Assembly: GCA_002890675.1 (NCBI GenBank)
Contig: PEFW01000015.1
Span: forward strand, 1-58,749
Length of the DNA: 58,749 nucleotides
Direction: 5' to 3'
DNA from: Candidatus Methylaffinis lahnbergensis
GTDB lineage: Bacteria > Pseudomonadota > Alphaproteobacteria > Rhizobiales > Beijerinckiaceae
Below, one piece after another: positions 1-10,997 of the stretch; position 1 is the first letter of the stretch, and the number at the start of each line of letters is the position of its first letter. The notes beneath the pieces are model-generated. The model was not told the origin of the DNA. It did not search any database and saw only the letters and a list, made by a program, of their open reading frames with translations. The position numbers and the translations under genes are program-made.

Positions 1-1
1 A

Positions 2-115
2 AAAGCCGGCGAGAGAACCATCGACGCGACATGGAACCGCCTCGGAACCTCGCTCGACCACTTCTCGCCGCAAGAATGCGCAAACTATTTCAGGAATGCA
101 GGATACGCGTCATGA
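2..115 (+). mobile_element. IS630-family transposase, C-terminal end (cut by window edge)
   Basis: Frame 2 reads 37 codons to a TGA at 113-115. The peptide contains TWNRLGTSLDHFSPQECANY and ends in FRNAGYAS, the typical last residues of IS630-type DDE transposases (a W..LG..L..F.P.EC.NYF..AGY pattern). Only the C-terminus is inside the window, so intactness cannot be judged. It reads toward ccmB and ends 30 bp from the ccmB stop. The IS therefore sits immediately 3' of the ccmAB pair, where ccmC is often found. The family call rests on pattern recognition of a short tail. Confidence 0.7.
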
Positions 116-145
116 TAAAGTAATCACACTCTAGCGCGACGCTAA

Positions 146-853
146 TCACGTGTTTGTCTGCCGCAAAGCAAAAGCCGCCGCGAAAGGCGCGCCGGCGATC
201 GCGATCAGGGTCAGTGCGCAAAGGATCAGAAAGGGGGTTGCGAAGGGGACGATCGAACCCGTCCCCGCTCCGGCCGCCGCGACGCCGAAGATCAGGACTG
301 GCACGCAAAGCGGCAAAATCAAAACCGCGAACAAAAGTCCCCCGCGCCGCAGGCTGACCGTCAACGCCGCGCCGATCGCCCCGATCAGGGTTAGGGCGGG
401 GGTGCCCGCAAGCAGCGAAAGAGTGACGCTCCAAAGCTGGTTCGTTGGCAGGTCGAGCATGAGGCCAAAAAAGGGCGCGGCGGCGGCAAGCGGCAGACCG
501 GTCAGTATCCAGTGCACGAGACATTTCACAAGAACGATCAATTCCAGCGGCGTGCCGCTGGTCAAAAGGAGATCGAGCGAACCATCCTCGTGATCGGCCT
601 GAAACAGCCTGTCGAGCCCAAGCAAGGTCGCGAGGAGCCCGGAGATCCAGAGAATCGCGGGGGCAATCTTACCCAGAAGCGCGAGATCCGGGCCGATCGC
701 GAACGCGCTCAAAGTGACGAGGATTAGAAAAAATACGACGCCGAGGCTGGTGCCGCCGCCGATCCGCCGTCCGGCCCGCATATCGCGAACGAACAGCGCA
801 TAAAGACTCGATCCCAGCGCGGGAGTTGCCTGCGCTTCCTGCCCATTTTTCAT
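146..853 (-). CDS. ccmB: Haem exporter permease CcmB
   Basis: 235-aa, strongly hydrophobic inner-membrane protein with about six membrane segments. It is the permease partner of the CcmA ATPase in cytochrome c maturation, where CcmABCD releases haem-loaded CcmE. Visible family features are the N-terminal LFVRDMRAGRR segment, the GLDRLFQADHEDGSLDLLL block (about residues 79-97) and the PLAAAAPFFGLMLDLP segment. The ATG overlaps the ccmA stop by 4 nt, so translation is probably coupled. The length is normal for the family. The final residues RQTNT may have been altered by the adjacent IS end, but no truncation is evident. Confidence 0.93.
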   Translation of the reverse strand: MKNGQEAQATPALGSSLYALFVRDMRAGRRIGGGTSLGVVFFLILVTLSAFAIGPDLALLGKIAPAILWISGLLATLLGLDRLFQADHEDGSLDLLLTSGTPLELIVLVKCLVHWILTGLPLAAAAPFFGLMLDLPTNQLWSVTLSLLAGTPALTLIGAIGAALTVSLRRGGLLFAVLILPLCVPVLIFGVAAAGAGTGSIVPFATPFLILCALTLIAIAGAPFAAAFALRQTNT

Positions 854-1509
854 GCAAGCGCCCCAAGCCGCAGTTCCTGGCCCGGGAGACCGAGCTTGGC
901 ATGGGTGGCGGCGACAATCATCCCGCCTCGCGTCAAATGCGCCGCCATGATTTTTGCCATGCGCGCCTGGGAGGCGGCGTCGAGGGCGGTCGATGGTTCA
1001 TCCAGAAGCCACAACGGGCGCCACGCCACCAGAAGTCTGGCGAGCGCGGCCCGCCGTTTCTGTCCGGCCGAGAGATAGGCCACCGGAAGATTTGCGGCAT
1101 GCGAAAGGCCAAACAAGGCTAGCGCGGTTTCGACCGGGATGCCGCCATGTCCGGCATCGAGCGTCGCGGCGAGGAACTCCAAATTCTCGGCGACGGTGAG
1201 AAGATTTTTGAGGGCATCGGCGTGCCCTACATAATGGGCCTCTTCGGCGAGTGTCCCGCTGGATAAGGGTGTACAGGAGATCGCGCCCCCACTGAACGGC
1301 AACAGCCCGGCGAGAGCTCGCAGCAGCGTCGATTTTCCGGCGCCGTTAGGCCCCGTGACGGTCAGGCTCCCGCCCGCATCGAGCGAAAACGACAGATTTG
1401 AAAGGACGATCCGGCCGCCGCGTTCGACGGTTAGCCTTGAGGCGGAAAGCCGCATGATCAATGGACCGAGGGCGGGCCAAGCCGCCGGAACAACGCTTTC
1501 ATCGATCAT
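850..1509 (-). CDS. ccmA: Cytochrome c biogenesis ABC transporter ATP-binding protein CcmA
   Basis: 219-aa ABC ATPase. Walker A GPNGAGKST is at residues 53-61, the signature LSAGQ at 146-150 and Walker B LWLLDE at 166-171. The LSAGQK(R)R signature is typical of CcmA. It powers haem-handling by CcmABCD at the cytoplasmic membrane. The ATG at 1509 is preceded by GGGGAG at about 8 nt. A second ATG at 1455 (MRLSASRLTV) is possible and would remove an 18-residue extension. It is the first gene of the leftward ccmA-ccmB unit and is divergent from acnA. Confidence 0.94.
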   Translation of the reverse strand: MIDESVVPAAWPALGPLIMRLSASRLTVERGGRIVLSNLSFSLDAGGSLTVTGPNGAGKSTLLRALAGLLPFSGGAISCTPLSSGTLAEEAHYVGHADALKNLLTVAENLEFLAATLDAGHGGIPVETALALFGLSHAANLPVAYLSAGQKRRAALARLLVAWRPLWLLDEPSTALDAASQARMAKIMAAHLTRGGMIVAATHAKLGLPGQELRLGALA

Positions 1510-1590
1510 CCGTGTAGCTCCCCGCGGAAAAGTTATTTATAAGCGGACGAGCCTCCCATTTTTCAGATCAGCTCTCCTGGGAAAATTCCG
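1510..1590. promoter_or_regulatory. Divergent intergenic region ccmA / acnA
   Basis: An 81-bp gap between two divergent starts must contain both promoters. The AT-richer stretch around 1527-1566 lies in its centre. No exact -35/-10 pair or known operator was identified. Confidence 0.4.
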
Positions 1591-4320
<2,730 letters not shown>

Positions 4321-4348
4321 GTTTTCTAATCGCTTTTGGTCGCGCGGT

Positions 4349-4416
4349 GGGAGTCTTTCTTGGCTCCCGCAAGAGCATGATTCCAAAAAGTTGCAGAGTT
4401 TTTGGAAAAGATCATA
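4349..4416. repeat. Intergenic palindromes between acnA and leuB
   Basis: Two inverted repeats are visible. A short GGGAG/CTCCC stem at about 4349-4369 could act as a weak acnA terminator. A longer imperfect palindrome spans about 4373-4416, with arms TTCCAAAAA (4381-4389) and TTTTTGGAA (4399-4407) flanked by ATGAT/ATCAT. The second resembles the small dispersed palindromes common between genes in Hyphomicrobiales. No T-run follows. Confidence 0.45.
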
Positions 4417-4506
4417 CGAGCAAACGACCAGACAGACACAGGCCATGACGGCTTCAACTTAATTTGCTCGTGGTCTATCGCGTCCGCCTTTCGGGGACAA
4501 TCGCAC

Positions 4507-5616
4507 ATGCCTCAGTACAATCTCTTCGTCCTTCCGGGCGACGGCATCGGCCCCGAGGTCATGGCCGAAATCGAGAAAATCGCCGCTTGGCTTTCGCGCG
4601 AGGGCATCGTCCATTTCGAAATCGAAAAAGGCCTTGTTGGCGGCGCGGCTTATGACGCGCATGGAACGGCCATCAGCGATGCCGACATGGGCCGCGCGAA
4701 CGCCGCGGACGCCGTGCTTCTGGCCGCGGTCGGCGGGCCGAAATGGAATGGCGTCCCTTACGAAGTCCGCCCCGAGGCGGGTCTTCTGCGGTTGCGCAAG
4801 GATATGAACCTGTTTGCCAATCTGCGCCCGGCAATCTGCTATCCGGCGCTCGCCGATGCCTCCTCGCTAAAGCGCGAACTCGTCGATGGACTCGATCTCA
4901 TGATCGTTCGCGAACTGACTGGCGGCGTCTATTTTGGCGAACCAAAACAGATCATCGACCTTGGCAACGGCCAGAAACGCGGCATCGACACGCAGGTCTA
5001 CGACACCTATGAGATCGAGCGGATCGGGCGTATCGCGTTCGAGCTCGCGCGACAGCGCCGCAACAAGGTGACGTCCTCCGAGAAACGCAATGTGATGAAA
5101 TCGGGCGTGCTCTGGCACGAAGTCATCACCAGCCTGCACGCGCGCGAATATCCGGATGTCGAACTTGAGCACCAGCTTGCCGACGCACTCGGCATGCAGT
5201 TGGTGCGGCGCCCAAAGCAATTCGATGTCATCGTCACCGATAACCTTTTCGGCGACATGCTGTCGGATGTCGCCGCGATGCTGACCGGCTCGCTCGGCAT
5301 GCTGCCTTCGGCATCGCTCGGCGAAAAAAGCGCGGCAAGCGAAACACGCAAGGCGCTGTATGAGCCAGTGCATGGCTCTGCCCCCGACATTGCGGGCAAG
5401 GGCATTGCCAATCCGATCGCTATGATTGGTTCTTTCAGCATGGCCTTGCGTTACTCGTTCAATCTTGGCGAGCTTGCGGATCGCATCGAGAAGGCGATTT
5501 CGGACGTGCTCGAAAAAGGGCTGCGCACCGCCGATATCTCCGGCGGCGCGACGACAATTCTTTCGACATCCCAGATGGGCGATGCGATTCTCGCCGAGTT
5601 GCAGGTAGTGGCCTGA
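4507..5616 (+). CDS. leuB: 3-isopropylmalate dehydrogenase LeuB
   Basis: 369-aa NAD-dependent beta-decarboxylating dehydrogenase that oxidises 3-isopropylmalate in leucine synthesis. N-terminal [14 protein letters not shown], the [12 protein letters not shown] block, and [29 protein letters not shown] are diagnostic. The [16 protein letters not shown] segment separates it from isocitrate and tartrate dehydrogenases. The ATG at 4507 (MPQYNLF) is preferred because the open frame from 4402 adds 35 unrelated residues. It is not beside leuC or leuD within this window. Confidence 0.95.
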   Translation: MPQYNLFVLPGDGIGPEVMAEIEKIAAWLSREGIVHFEIEKGLVGGAAYDAHGTAISDADMGRANAADAVLLAAVGGPKWNGVPYEVRPEAGLLRLRKDMNLFANLRPAICYPALADASSLKRELVDGLDLMIVRELTGGVYFGEPKQIIDLGNGQKRGIDTQVYDTYEIERIGRIAFELARQRRNKVTSSEKRNVMKSGVLWHEVITSLHAREYPDVELEHQLADALGMQLVRRPKQFDVIVTDNLFGDMLSDVAAMLTGSLGMLPSASLGEKSAASETRKALYEPVHGSAPDIAGKGIANPIAMIGSFSMALRYSFNLGELADRIEKAISDVLEKGLRTADISGGATTILSTSQMGDAILAELQVVA

Positions 5617-5656
5617 AGGTCTTTTCGCCTCGCGGGGTTGGCCAACTAGCCGCCCC

Positions 5657-5928
5657 TCATGCCGCGTCTCCATCTGTCGCGTTTTGCGCCTTTTCCTCGC
5701 GGGCGCCCGGATGCACACCTGCCCGTTGCGGGAGGATGAGGATGAGAGCGATAATGATCGCCGCGAGAATGCCTGAGGCGACATAGCGGCTGATCTCCAG
5801 CCCGCCGTGAGCGTGCGGTTTGTCGAGCAGGTCTCCGAGCGTCGCACCAAGCGGTCGCGTTAGAATGAAAGCCACCCAAAACAGCAAGGTGTGCGAGATT
5901 TTCGTGTAAAAAGATGCGGCAGCAACTA
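5657..5928 (-). pseudogene. COG4705-like membrane protein, detached C-terminal part
   Basis: About 90 codons in frame to a TGA at 5657. They encode the segment TLLFWVAFILTRPLGATLGD plus a final membrane helix, which is the fourth repeat and C-terminus of the COG4705-like four-repeat membrane protein family. No N-terminus exists on this strand: upstream of about 5928 the frame runs into the antisense of the plus-strand fragment at 5981-6562. Joined to that fragment it would give a protein of about 263 aa with no repeat missing. This suggests one gene split by an inversion rather than two genes. The family function is unknown. Confidence 0.6.
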
Positions 5929-5980
5929 ATCGGCTCTGTTCCTCGGGCCGGCTTCCACTTCCGCAACGATGGATTCCCAC

Positions 5981-6562
5981 ATGACGAAGCTACCGGCTGG
6001 CACGCTGAGCAAAGTACCCGAAGTCACGCTTGGGTTTTGGGTCATCAAGGTGCTTGCGACGACATTGGGAGAAACCGGCGGCGATGCCGTAACAATGTCG
6101 ATGAATCTGGGCTATGCGATTGGCAGCTTCATCTTTATCGGCATTTTCGCCGCCGCCGTCGTCGCGCAAATCTCCGCGAAGGCATTCCATCCCTTCTTGT
6201 ATTGGGTCACGATCGTCGCGACGACAACCTTGGGTACAACGATGGCGGATTTCGCCGATCGTTCGCTCGGCATCGGTTATTTCGGCGGATCGTCGATTCT
6301 GTTCGCGGGGCTGCTTGCCTCCCTGGCCGTATGGCGCTGGTCCGAGGGCTCCATCTCCATCAATACCGTCGCTACGCCCCGGGTCGAGATGTTCTATTGG
6401 GTAGCGATCCTGTTCTCGCAGACGCTCGGCACGGCGCTAGGCGACTGGATGGCCGACACGAACGGGCTCGGCTACGAGGGCGGCGCGGTCGTCTTCGCCG
6501 CTCCTGATGCCCCCGCTGGCGACAAGTCTCGTTTGGGTATTATGAACGTCAATTTCAAGTGA
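5981..6562 (+). pseudogene. COG4705-like membrane protein, N-terminal part (three of four repeats)
   Basis: The open frame starts at ATG 5981 (MTKLPAG), with an in-frame ATG at 5969. It shows three repeats: TLGFWVIKVLATTLGETGGD, FLYWVTIVATTTLGTTMADF and MFYWVAILFSQTLGTALGDW. Similarity stops after GGAVVFAA (about 6502). The remaining 20 residues are hydrophilic and unrelated, and the frame ends at 6562. The missing fourth repeat lies on the opposite strand at 5657-5928. The stub could be translated, but would lack the last two helices. Expression is unknown. Confidence 0.6.
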
Positions 6563-6636
6563 AACATTTTGGTAGGATCGCGCCGAAAGCGGATAGACTG
6601 CACAAAAAAAACTTGCCGTAAGGGCGAGGCGGCACG

Positions 6637-8034
6637 TCAAATATGGATTGCCCGTTTATCCACCGCGAGCGCTGCTTCGCGCAGCGCTTCGGAGAGCGTC
6701 GGATGCGCGTGGCAGGTTCTGGCCAAATCCTCCGCCGAGCCGCCGAATTCGATCAGTACACAGGCTTCCGCGATGAGTTCGCCTGCCCCCGCGCCGATGA
6801 TGTGAACGCCCAGCACGCGGTCAGACGAAGCGTCGGCCAGGATCTTTACAAAGCCTTCCGTTCGCCGCATTGCCCGCGCACGGCCGTTCGCGGTGAAAGG
6901 GAATTTTCCGGTTCTGTAGGCAACACTTTTGGCTTGAAGCTCTTCTTCGGTCGCGCCGACGGAGGCGATTTCCGGCATGGTGTAGACGACGGAGGCAATC
7001 GCCTCGTAATTCACATGACCATGTTGGCCCGCGAGAATCTCGGCGACCGCGATCCCCTCATCCTCGGCCTTATGGGCGAGCATGGGGCCGCGCACGACGT
7101 CGCCGATCGCATAGATCCCCGCGACATTGGTCGCAAAACGGTCGTCGATGACGACGCGGCCACGATCCAGCGCGACGCCAACAGCGTCCAAGCCCAGCCC
7201 TTCAATGAAAGGACGCCTGCCGACCGCGACAAGCACGACATCGGCGGCGAGCCCTGTAGCTTCGCCCCCTCCCGAAGGCTCGACGCTAACTTGCAAGCCC
7301 GATTTCGTTTTATCGATCCTCGTCACCTTATGGCCGAGATGGAAACCAAAACCTTGTTTCTCTAGCATGCGCCGAAACTGGTTTCCCACTTCGCCGTCGA
7401 AGCCTGGCAAAATGCGCTCCAAATATTCGACGACGGTCACCTCTGCGCCAAGGCGGCCCCACACTGAGCCGAGTTCGAGGCCGATGATGCCTGCCCCCAC
7501 GATAACAAGTTTTTGCGGCACCTTTTCTAGCGAAAGCGCGCCGGTCGAGGAAACGATCGACTCCTCGTCGATCTCGATGCCCGGAAGCTGCACGCCATCG
7601 GAGCCGGTGGCGATGACGATATTTTTGGTCTCGAGCCTTTGGGTTGATCCGTCGTTTGCCTTCACGTCGATTTCGCCCGGCGCGGAAATCGTGCCGAGCC
7701 CGAAAAAAGCGTCGATCTTGTGCTTCTTCAACAGAAAGCCGACCCCATTGACATTGGCGGCGACCGTCCCGTCCTTATGTTTCATCAACGCCGCAAGATC
7801 GAGTTTTGGCTTGCCCGTGATCACGCCGAAGGCGGCAAGCTCGTGCGCGGCTTCCGCGAATTTGTCCGAGGCATGGAGCAGCGCCTTCGAGGGTATGCAG
7901 CCGACGTTGAGGCAGGTGCCGCCATGCGTCTTGCGCTTCTCGACGACCGCGACCTTAAGACCGAGCTGCGCCGCGCGGATCGCGCAGATATAGCCGCCGG
8001 GGCCGGTGCCGATAACGATGAGATCATATGCCAT
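6637..8034 (-). CDS. lpdA: Dihydrolipoyl dehydrogenase (E3)
   Basis: 465-aa FAD disulfide oxidoreductase that reoxidises dihydrolipoyl groups on E2, with NAD+ as acceptor. It has the FAD motif GTGPGGY (9-15), the redox pair C41/C46 in GGTCLNVGCIPSK, the NAD-binding GAGIIGLELG, the second FAD motif YAIGDV and the catalytic dyad H444/E449 (HAHPTLSE). It is the last gene of the leftward suc cluster, so it is probably the 2-oxoglutarate dehydrogenase E3, possibly shared with other complexes. The start at 8034 lies 14 nt after the methyltransferase stop, consistent with cotranscription. Confidence 0.96.
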   Translation of the reverse strand: MAYDLIVIGTGPGGYICAIRAAQLGLKVAVVEKRKTHGGTCLNVGCIPSKALLHASDKFAEAAHELAAFGVITGKPKLDLAALMKHKDGTVAANVNGVGFLLKKHKIDAFFGLGTISAPGEIDVKANDGSTQRLETKNIVIATGSDGVQLPGIEIDEESIVSSTGALSLEKVPQKLVIVGAGIIGLELGSVWGRLGAEVTVVEYLERILPGFDGEVGNQFRRMLEKQGFGFHLGHKVTRIDKTKSGLQVSVEPSGGGEATGLAADVVLVAVGRRPFIEGLGLDAVGVALDRGRVVIDDRFATNVAGIYAIGDVVRGPMLAHKAEDEGIAVAEILAGQHGHVNYEAIASVVYTMPEIASVGATEEELQAKSVAYRTGKFPFTANGRARAMRRTEGFVKILADASSDRVLGVHIIGAGAGELIAEACVLIEFGGSAEDLARTCHAHPTLSEALREAALAVDKRAIHI

Positions 8035-8048
8035 CAGGTATGTCCAAA

Positions 8049-8870
8049 TTAGCTGGCGGCCGGCCGGTGGCCCCAGGCCTGAATGACGCGCGGTACTCCC
8101 GCCACGGTTCGCGGATTTTCCGCGAAGCGATTGAGTTCCTGTACCCAGGTGTCGATTTCTTGCCGCAAGGCAAGGCCATCCCGCAGGATAGCGTCAGCAA
8201 TATTTTCTAAGGTGATAACGTTTAAAAGTTTGACCTCGCCCTTTGTTCCGATCGGTTGAACAAGGTTTATATCCACCTTCTCAAAACCGCCGTCGGTCAG
8301 CAGAAAGGGCAAGCGTGGCCCGATGTTCGGATCACCGCCGCGTCTTCGCACCAAAGTGCAATAGAGTTCCTTGTAGCGTTGAAACGCTTCGGATTCGGGA
8401 TAGGTGAAATAGCCGCTGAAATCTATATCCTCGACAATGATGAGTCCGCCGGGGCGCAAATAGCGATAAAACGCCGCGACGGCGCGAGATGGGTCGTCGA
8501 GATGGGTGAGCAGGAAGCGGGCATAGACAACGTCGAACACAGAGCCAATGTCCTCTTCCGCGGTTCGTATATCGAGCGAGCGAAACTCCACATTGCGAAT
8601 GCCCTTCGCATCCACTTCGCGGCGCGCGATGTCGAGTTGCGTCTCATCGATGTCCACGCCGACGGCCTTGCCGCTTGGACCTATGCGTCTGGCCAACTCC
8701 AAGGTGACATCACCCCCGCCGCAGCCAATATCGAGGCACTGCTGCCCTTCCTTGAAGCGGAAGCGATCAAACAGTGACGCCGTGCTCGAGTACATGATGC
8801 GGGAGAGTATCCTGAGGCGTTCCCTGCCAGCGGCGCCTCCGCGAATGACGTAATCCTTACCCTGCAACAC
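8049..8870 (-). CDS. Class I SAM-dependent methyltransferase
   Basis: About 273-aa protein with motif I LDIGCGGGDVT, acidic loop VGVDID, motif II VVYARFLLTHLDDP and motif III RPGGLIIVEDIDF. It is a Rossmann-fold methyltransferase of the UbiE/Methyltransf_31 kind; the substrate cannot be read from the sequence. The GTG at 8870 is chosen because GGGAAG lies about 6 nt upstream and homologues commonly begin near LQGKDYVIRGG. A TTG at 8912 would add 14 residues. It sits between the GIY-YIG gene and lpd, so it is probably expressed with the suc genes, but a role in 2-oxoglutarate metabolism is not implied. Confidence 0.8.
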   Translation of the reverse strand: MLQGKDYVIRGGAAGRERLRILSRIMYSSTASLFDRFRFKEGQQCLDIGCGGGDVTLELARRIGPSGKAVGVDIDETQLDIARREVDAKGIRNVEFRSLDIRTAEEDIGSVFDVVYARFLLTHLDDPSRAVAAFYRYLRPGGLIIVEDIDFSGYFTYPESEAFQRYKELYCTLVRRRGGDPNIGPRLPFLLTDGGFEKVDINLVQPIGTKGEVKLLNVITLENIADAILRDGLALRQEIDTWVQELNRFAENPRTVAGVPRVIQAWGHRPAAS

Positions 8871-9078
8871 AACAATCTTCCCGCGAAGGGGACCCGACGG
8901 TCCCGGTTTCAAATTATCTTTGAAGCTGGGTCGAGAGCGCTACGGAACATCGACTCGATTCTCCCTCTTGGCGAAATTATGCTGGCGCGTCGGCGAAGTT
9001 GCTCCGGCCCGACGCCGTAACCGTGAAGGATTTTTGTGCCCATCGCGCGATCACGAGCTGCCGATTGCGAATGCACGG

Positions 9079-9692
9079 TCATCGGCTGAACCGGCAACAG
9101 TCAGATGGTAAACGCCCATTCCACTTCCCTTTGAGCTTGTCGATGCGCTTGGAAAGTTCGTCAATGGTTGAATTAATTGTTTCAAGATCTATCGGTTTTG
9201 GTTCTTCGCCAAATTCAGATGGAACGTACTGCAAGTACTCTTCGTATCCTCTCCCCAATTAGGACCTCGCTTATTCAATCGAGGTTCGAAGAGCTGCAAC
9301 AGCGTGGCTTCAATTTCATCCAACGCGTTCGCATTTGTACCAACGCATCTGGTTTCCGGTTTCTGATGATCGGATAGCTCACGTGCTTGCGTTACAGAAC
9401 GTAGACCAAACCATGAAAAATGAGTCCATCGATCACGCATATTCCCTTTGGAATGTTGCCGCAATCGCAAGATCAATCGCTGATCACCCGAACCTGTTTG
9501 GCCGATGTAAACCGCCTCCCGATTCGGTGAGAATAGGGTATAGACGGCAATTTGTTCTTTAAAATCGACTACAGACGGAGTCCCTTGTCGCAGCTGATAG
9601 CCAAGGAGGCGTCCAGCCCCGCCTTGGCCTCTCGTGCCCCAGTCAACCAGATCCTTGCTCCAGAAATGTCCGAAACAACGGATAGCGAGCAT
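9079..9692 (-). pseudogene. GIY-YIG nuclease-domain protein, frameshifted
   Basis: The intact reading frame covers 9189-9692 (167 aa). It has a GIY-YIG core: VYTLF at 50-54 and VYIGQTG at 61-67, the R/H-containing helix LRLRQH, and an acidic helix EIEATLLQLFEP. After RGPNWGE the frame becomes unrelated. Reading one base over from about 9250 restores a plausible tail (EEYLQYVPSEFGEEPKPIDL and then a heptad-rich helix with TIDELSKRIDKLKGKW) to a stop at 9079. That would be about 204 aa and needs one extra base. The ATG has AAGGA 8 nt upstream and lies 11 nt after the odhB stop. GC is visibly lower than in flanking genes. Confidence 0.65.
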
Positions 9693-9703
9693 TGCGAAAA
9701 TCC

Positions 9704-10930
9704 TTACAATTCCAGCAATAGCCGCGCGGGGTCCTCCAGCGCCTCCTTGACCCGGACCAAAAAAGTCACAGCCTCCTTGCCATCGACAATGCGGTGATCG
9801 TAGGTGAGCGCGAGATACATCATCGGCCGGATCTCGATCTTTCCCTCGACCGCCACCGGCCGCTCTTGGATTTTGTGCATCCCCAAAATGCCCGACTGCG
9901 GCACATTGAGGATCGGCGTTGACATCAGCGAGCCATAGACCCCGCCGTTGGTGATGGTGAAGGTTCCGCCCTGCATTTCCTCGATCTTGAGCTGGCCCGC
10001 GCGGGCGCGCTTGCCCAGATCGGCGATGGTCTTCTCGATCTCAGCGAAGCTCAATCTGTCGCAATCGCGCACGACCGGCACGACGAGGCCCTTGTCCGTG
10101 CCGACCGCGACGCCGAGGTGATAGCAATTTTTGTAGATGATATCGGCGCCGTCGATCTCGGCATTGACGGAGGGCACCTCCTTGAGCACGCCGGCGCAAG
10201 CCTTCACGAAAAACCCCATGAAGCCGAGCTTTACGCCGTGCTTCTTTTCGAACGAGTCTTTGTGACGGGCACGCAGGGCCATGACTTTCGTCATGTCGGC
10301 CTCGTTGAAGGTCGTCAGCATGGCGGCAGTATTTTGGGCGTCCTTGAGGCGCCGCGCGATGGTTTGGCGCAGCCGCGTCATGGGCACGCGCTCCTCGCGA
10401 TCCTCTTCTGGGGCGGGCAACGCAGACGGTGGCGGCGCAGCAGGGGCTAGAGCCGTGGACTTCGCGATGATGTCGAGGACATCGGCTTTCAAGACCTGGC
10501 CGCGCTTGCCGGATCCCGCCACGACGGCTGGATCGAGGCCATGATCGGCGGCGATTTTCGCCGCGGCGGGCGAGGCGGGCATTGCTAGCGGGGAAAGCCT
10601 GGCTGGTGCTGGCGCCAGGGTGGGTCCCGGACTTACAGGCGCCACTGGCGGCGGAACCGGCTTGGCTTCGTCCGTGGGAGGCGCGGCGGACGCGGCGTCC
10701 CCGATCTGGCCAAGCAAAGCCCCGGCGCTAACCGTCTCGCCATCCTTGGCGACGATTTCAGCTAGGACGCCGGACGCCGGCGCGTTGACTTCGAGCGTTA
10801 CTTTGTCGGTTTCAAGCTCAACGATTGGTTCGTCAGCCTTGACCCGTTCGCCGGACTTCTTGAACCAGCGTCCGACGGTCGCTTCGCTGACCGATTCGCC
10901 CAAGGCCGGCACGCGGATTTCATTTGCCAT
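9704..10930 (-). CDS. sucB: 2-oxoglutarate dehydrogenase E2, dihydrolipoyl succinyltransferase
   Basis: 408-aa E2 component (also called odhB). The N-terminal lipoyl domain carries K43 in [12 protein letters not shown] Pro/Ala linker follows, then a peripheral E1/E3-binding domain ([20 protein letters not shown]...GQVLKADV) and the catalytic domain ending in YDHRIVDG with H379 and D383. It transfers the succinyl group to CoA in the cytosolic complex. The ATG at 10930 ([13 protein letters not shown]) is preferred over an in-frame TTG at 10942. It follows sucA by 67 nt. Confidence 0.95.
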   Translation of the reverse strand: MANEIRVPALGESVSEATVGRWFKKSGERVKADEPIVELETDKVTLEVNAPASGVLAEIVAKDGETVSAGALLGQIGDAASAAPPTDEAKPVPPPVAPVSPGPTLAPAPARLSPLAMPASPAAAKIAADHGLDPAVVAGSGKRGQVLKADVLDIIAKSTALAPAAPPPSALPAPEEDREERVPMTRLRQTIARRLKDAQNTAAMLTTFNEADMTKVMALRARHKDSFEKKHGVKLGFMGFFVKACAGVLKEVPSVNAEIDGADIIYKNCYHLGVAVGTDKGLVVPVVRDCDRLSFAEIEKTIADLGKRARAGQLKIEEMQGGTFTITNGGVYGSLMSTPILNVPQSGILGMHKIQERPVAVEGKIEIRPMMYLALTYDHRIVDGKEAVTFLVRVKEALEDPARLLLEL

Positions 10931-10997
10931 ATGTCCCGCCAAAAGCCATCCGGCTTTCTCTGGAGTGCATCAAATCGAAAAAGAAATGCCCCGCCGT

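Noticed and set aside
4402..4506. N-terminal extension of leuB
   Set aside because: The 35 extra residues lie over the intergenic palindrome and are not LeuB-like. The ATG at 4507 begins at the usual family start.
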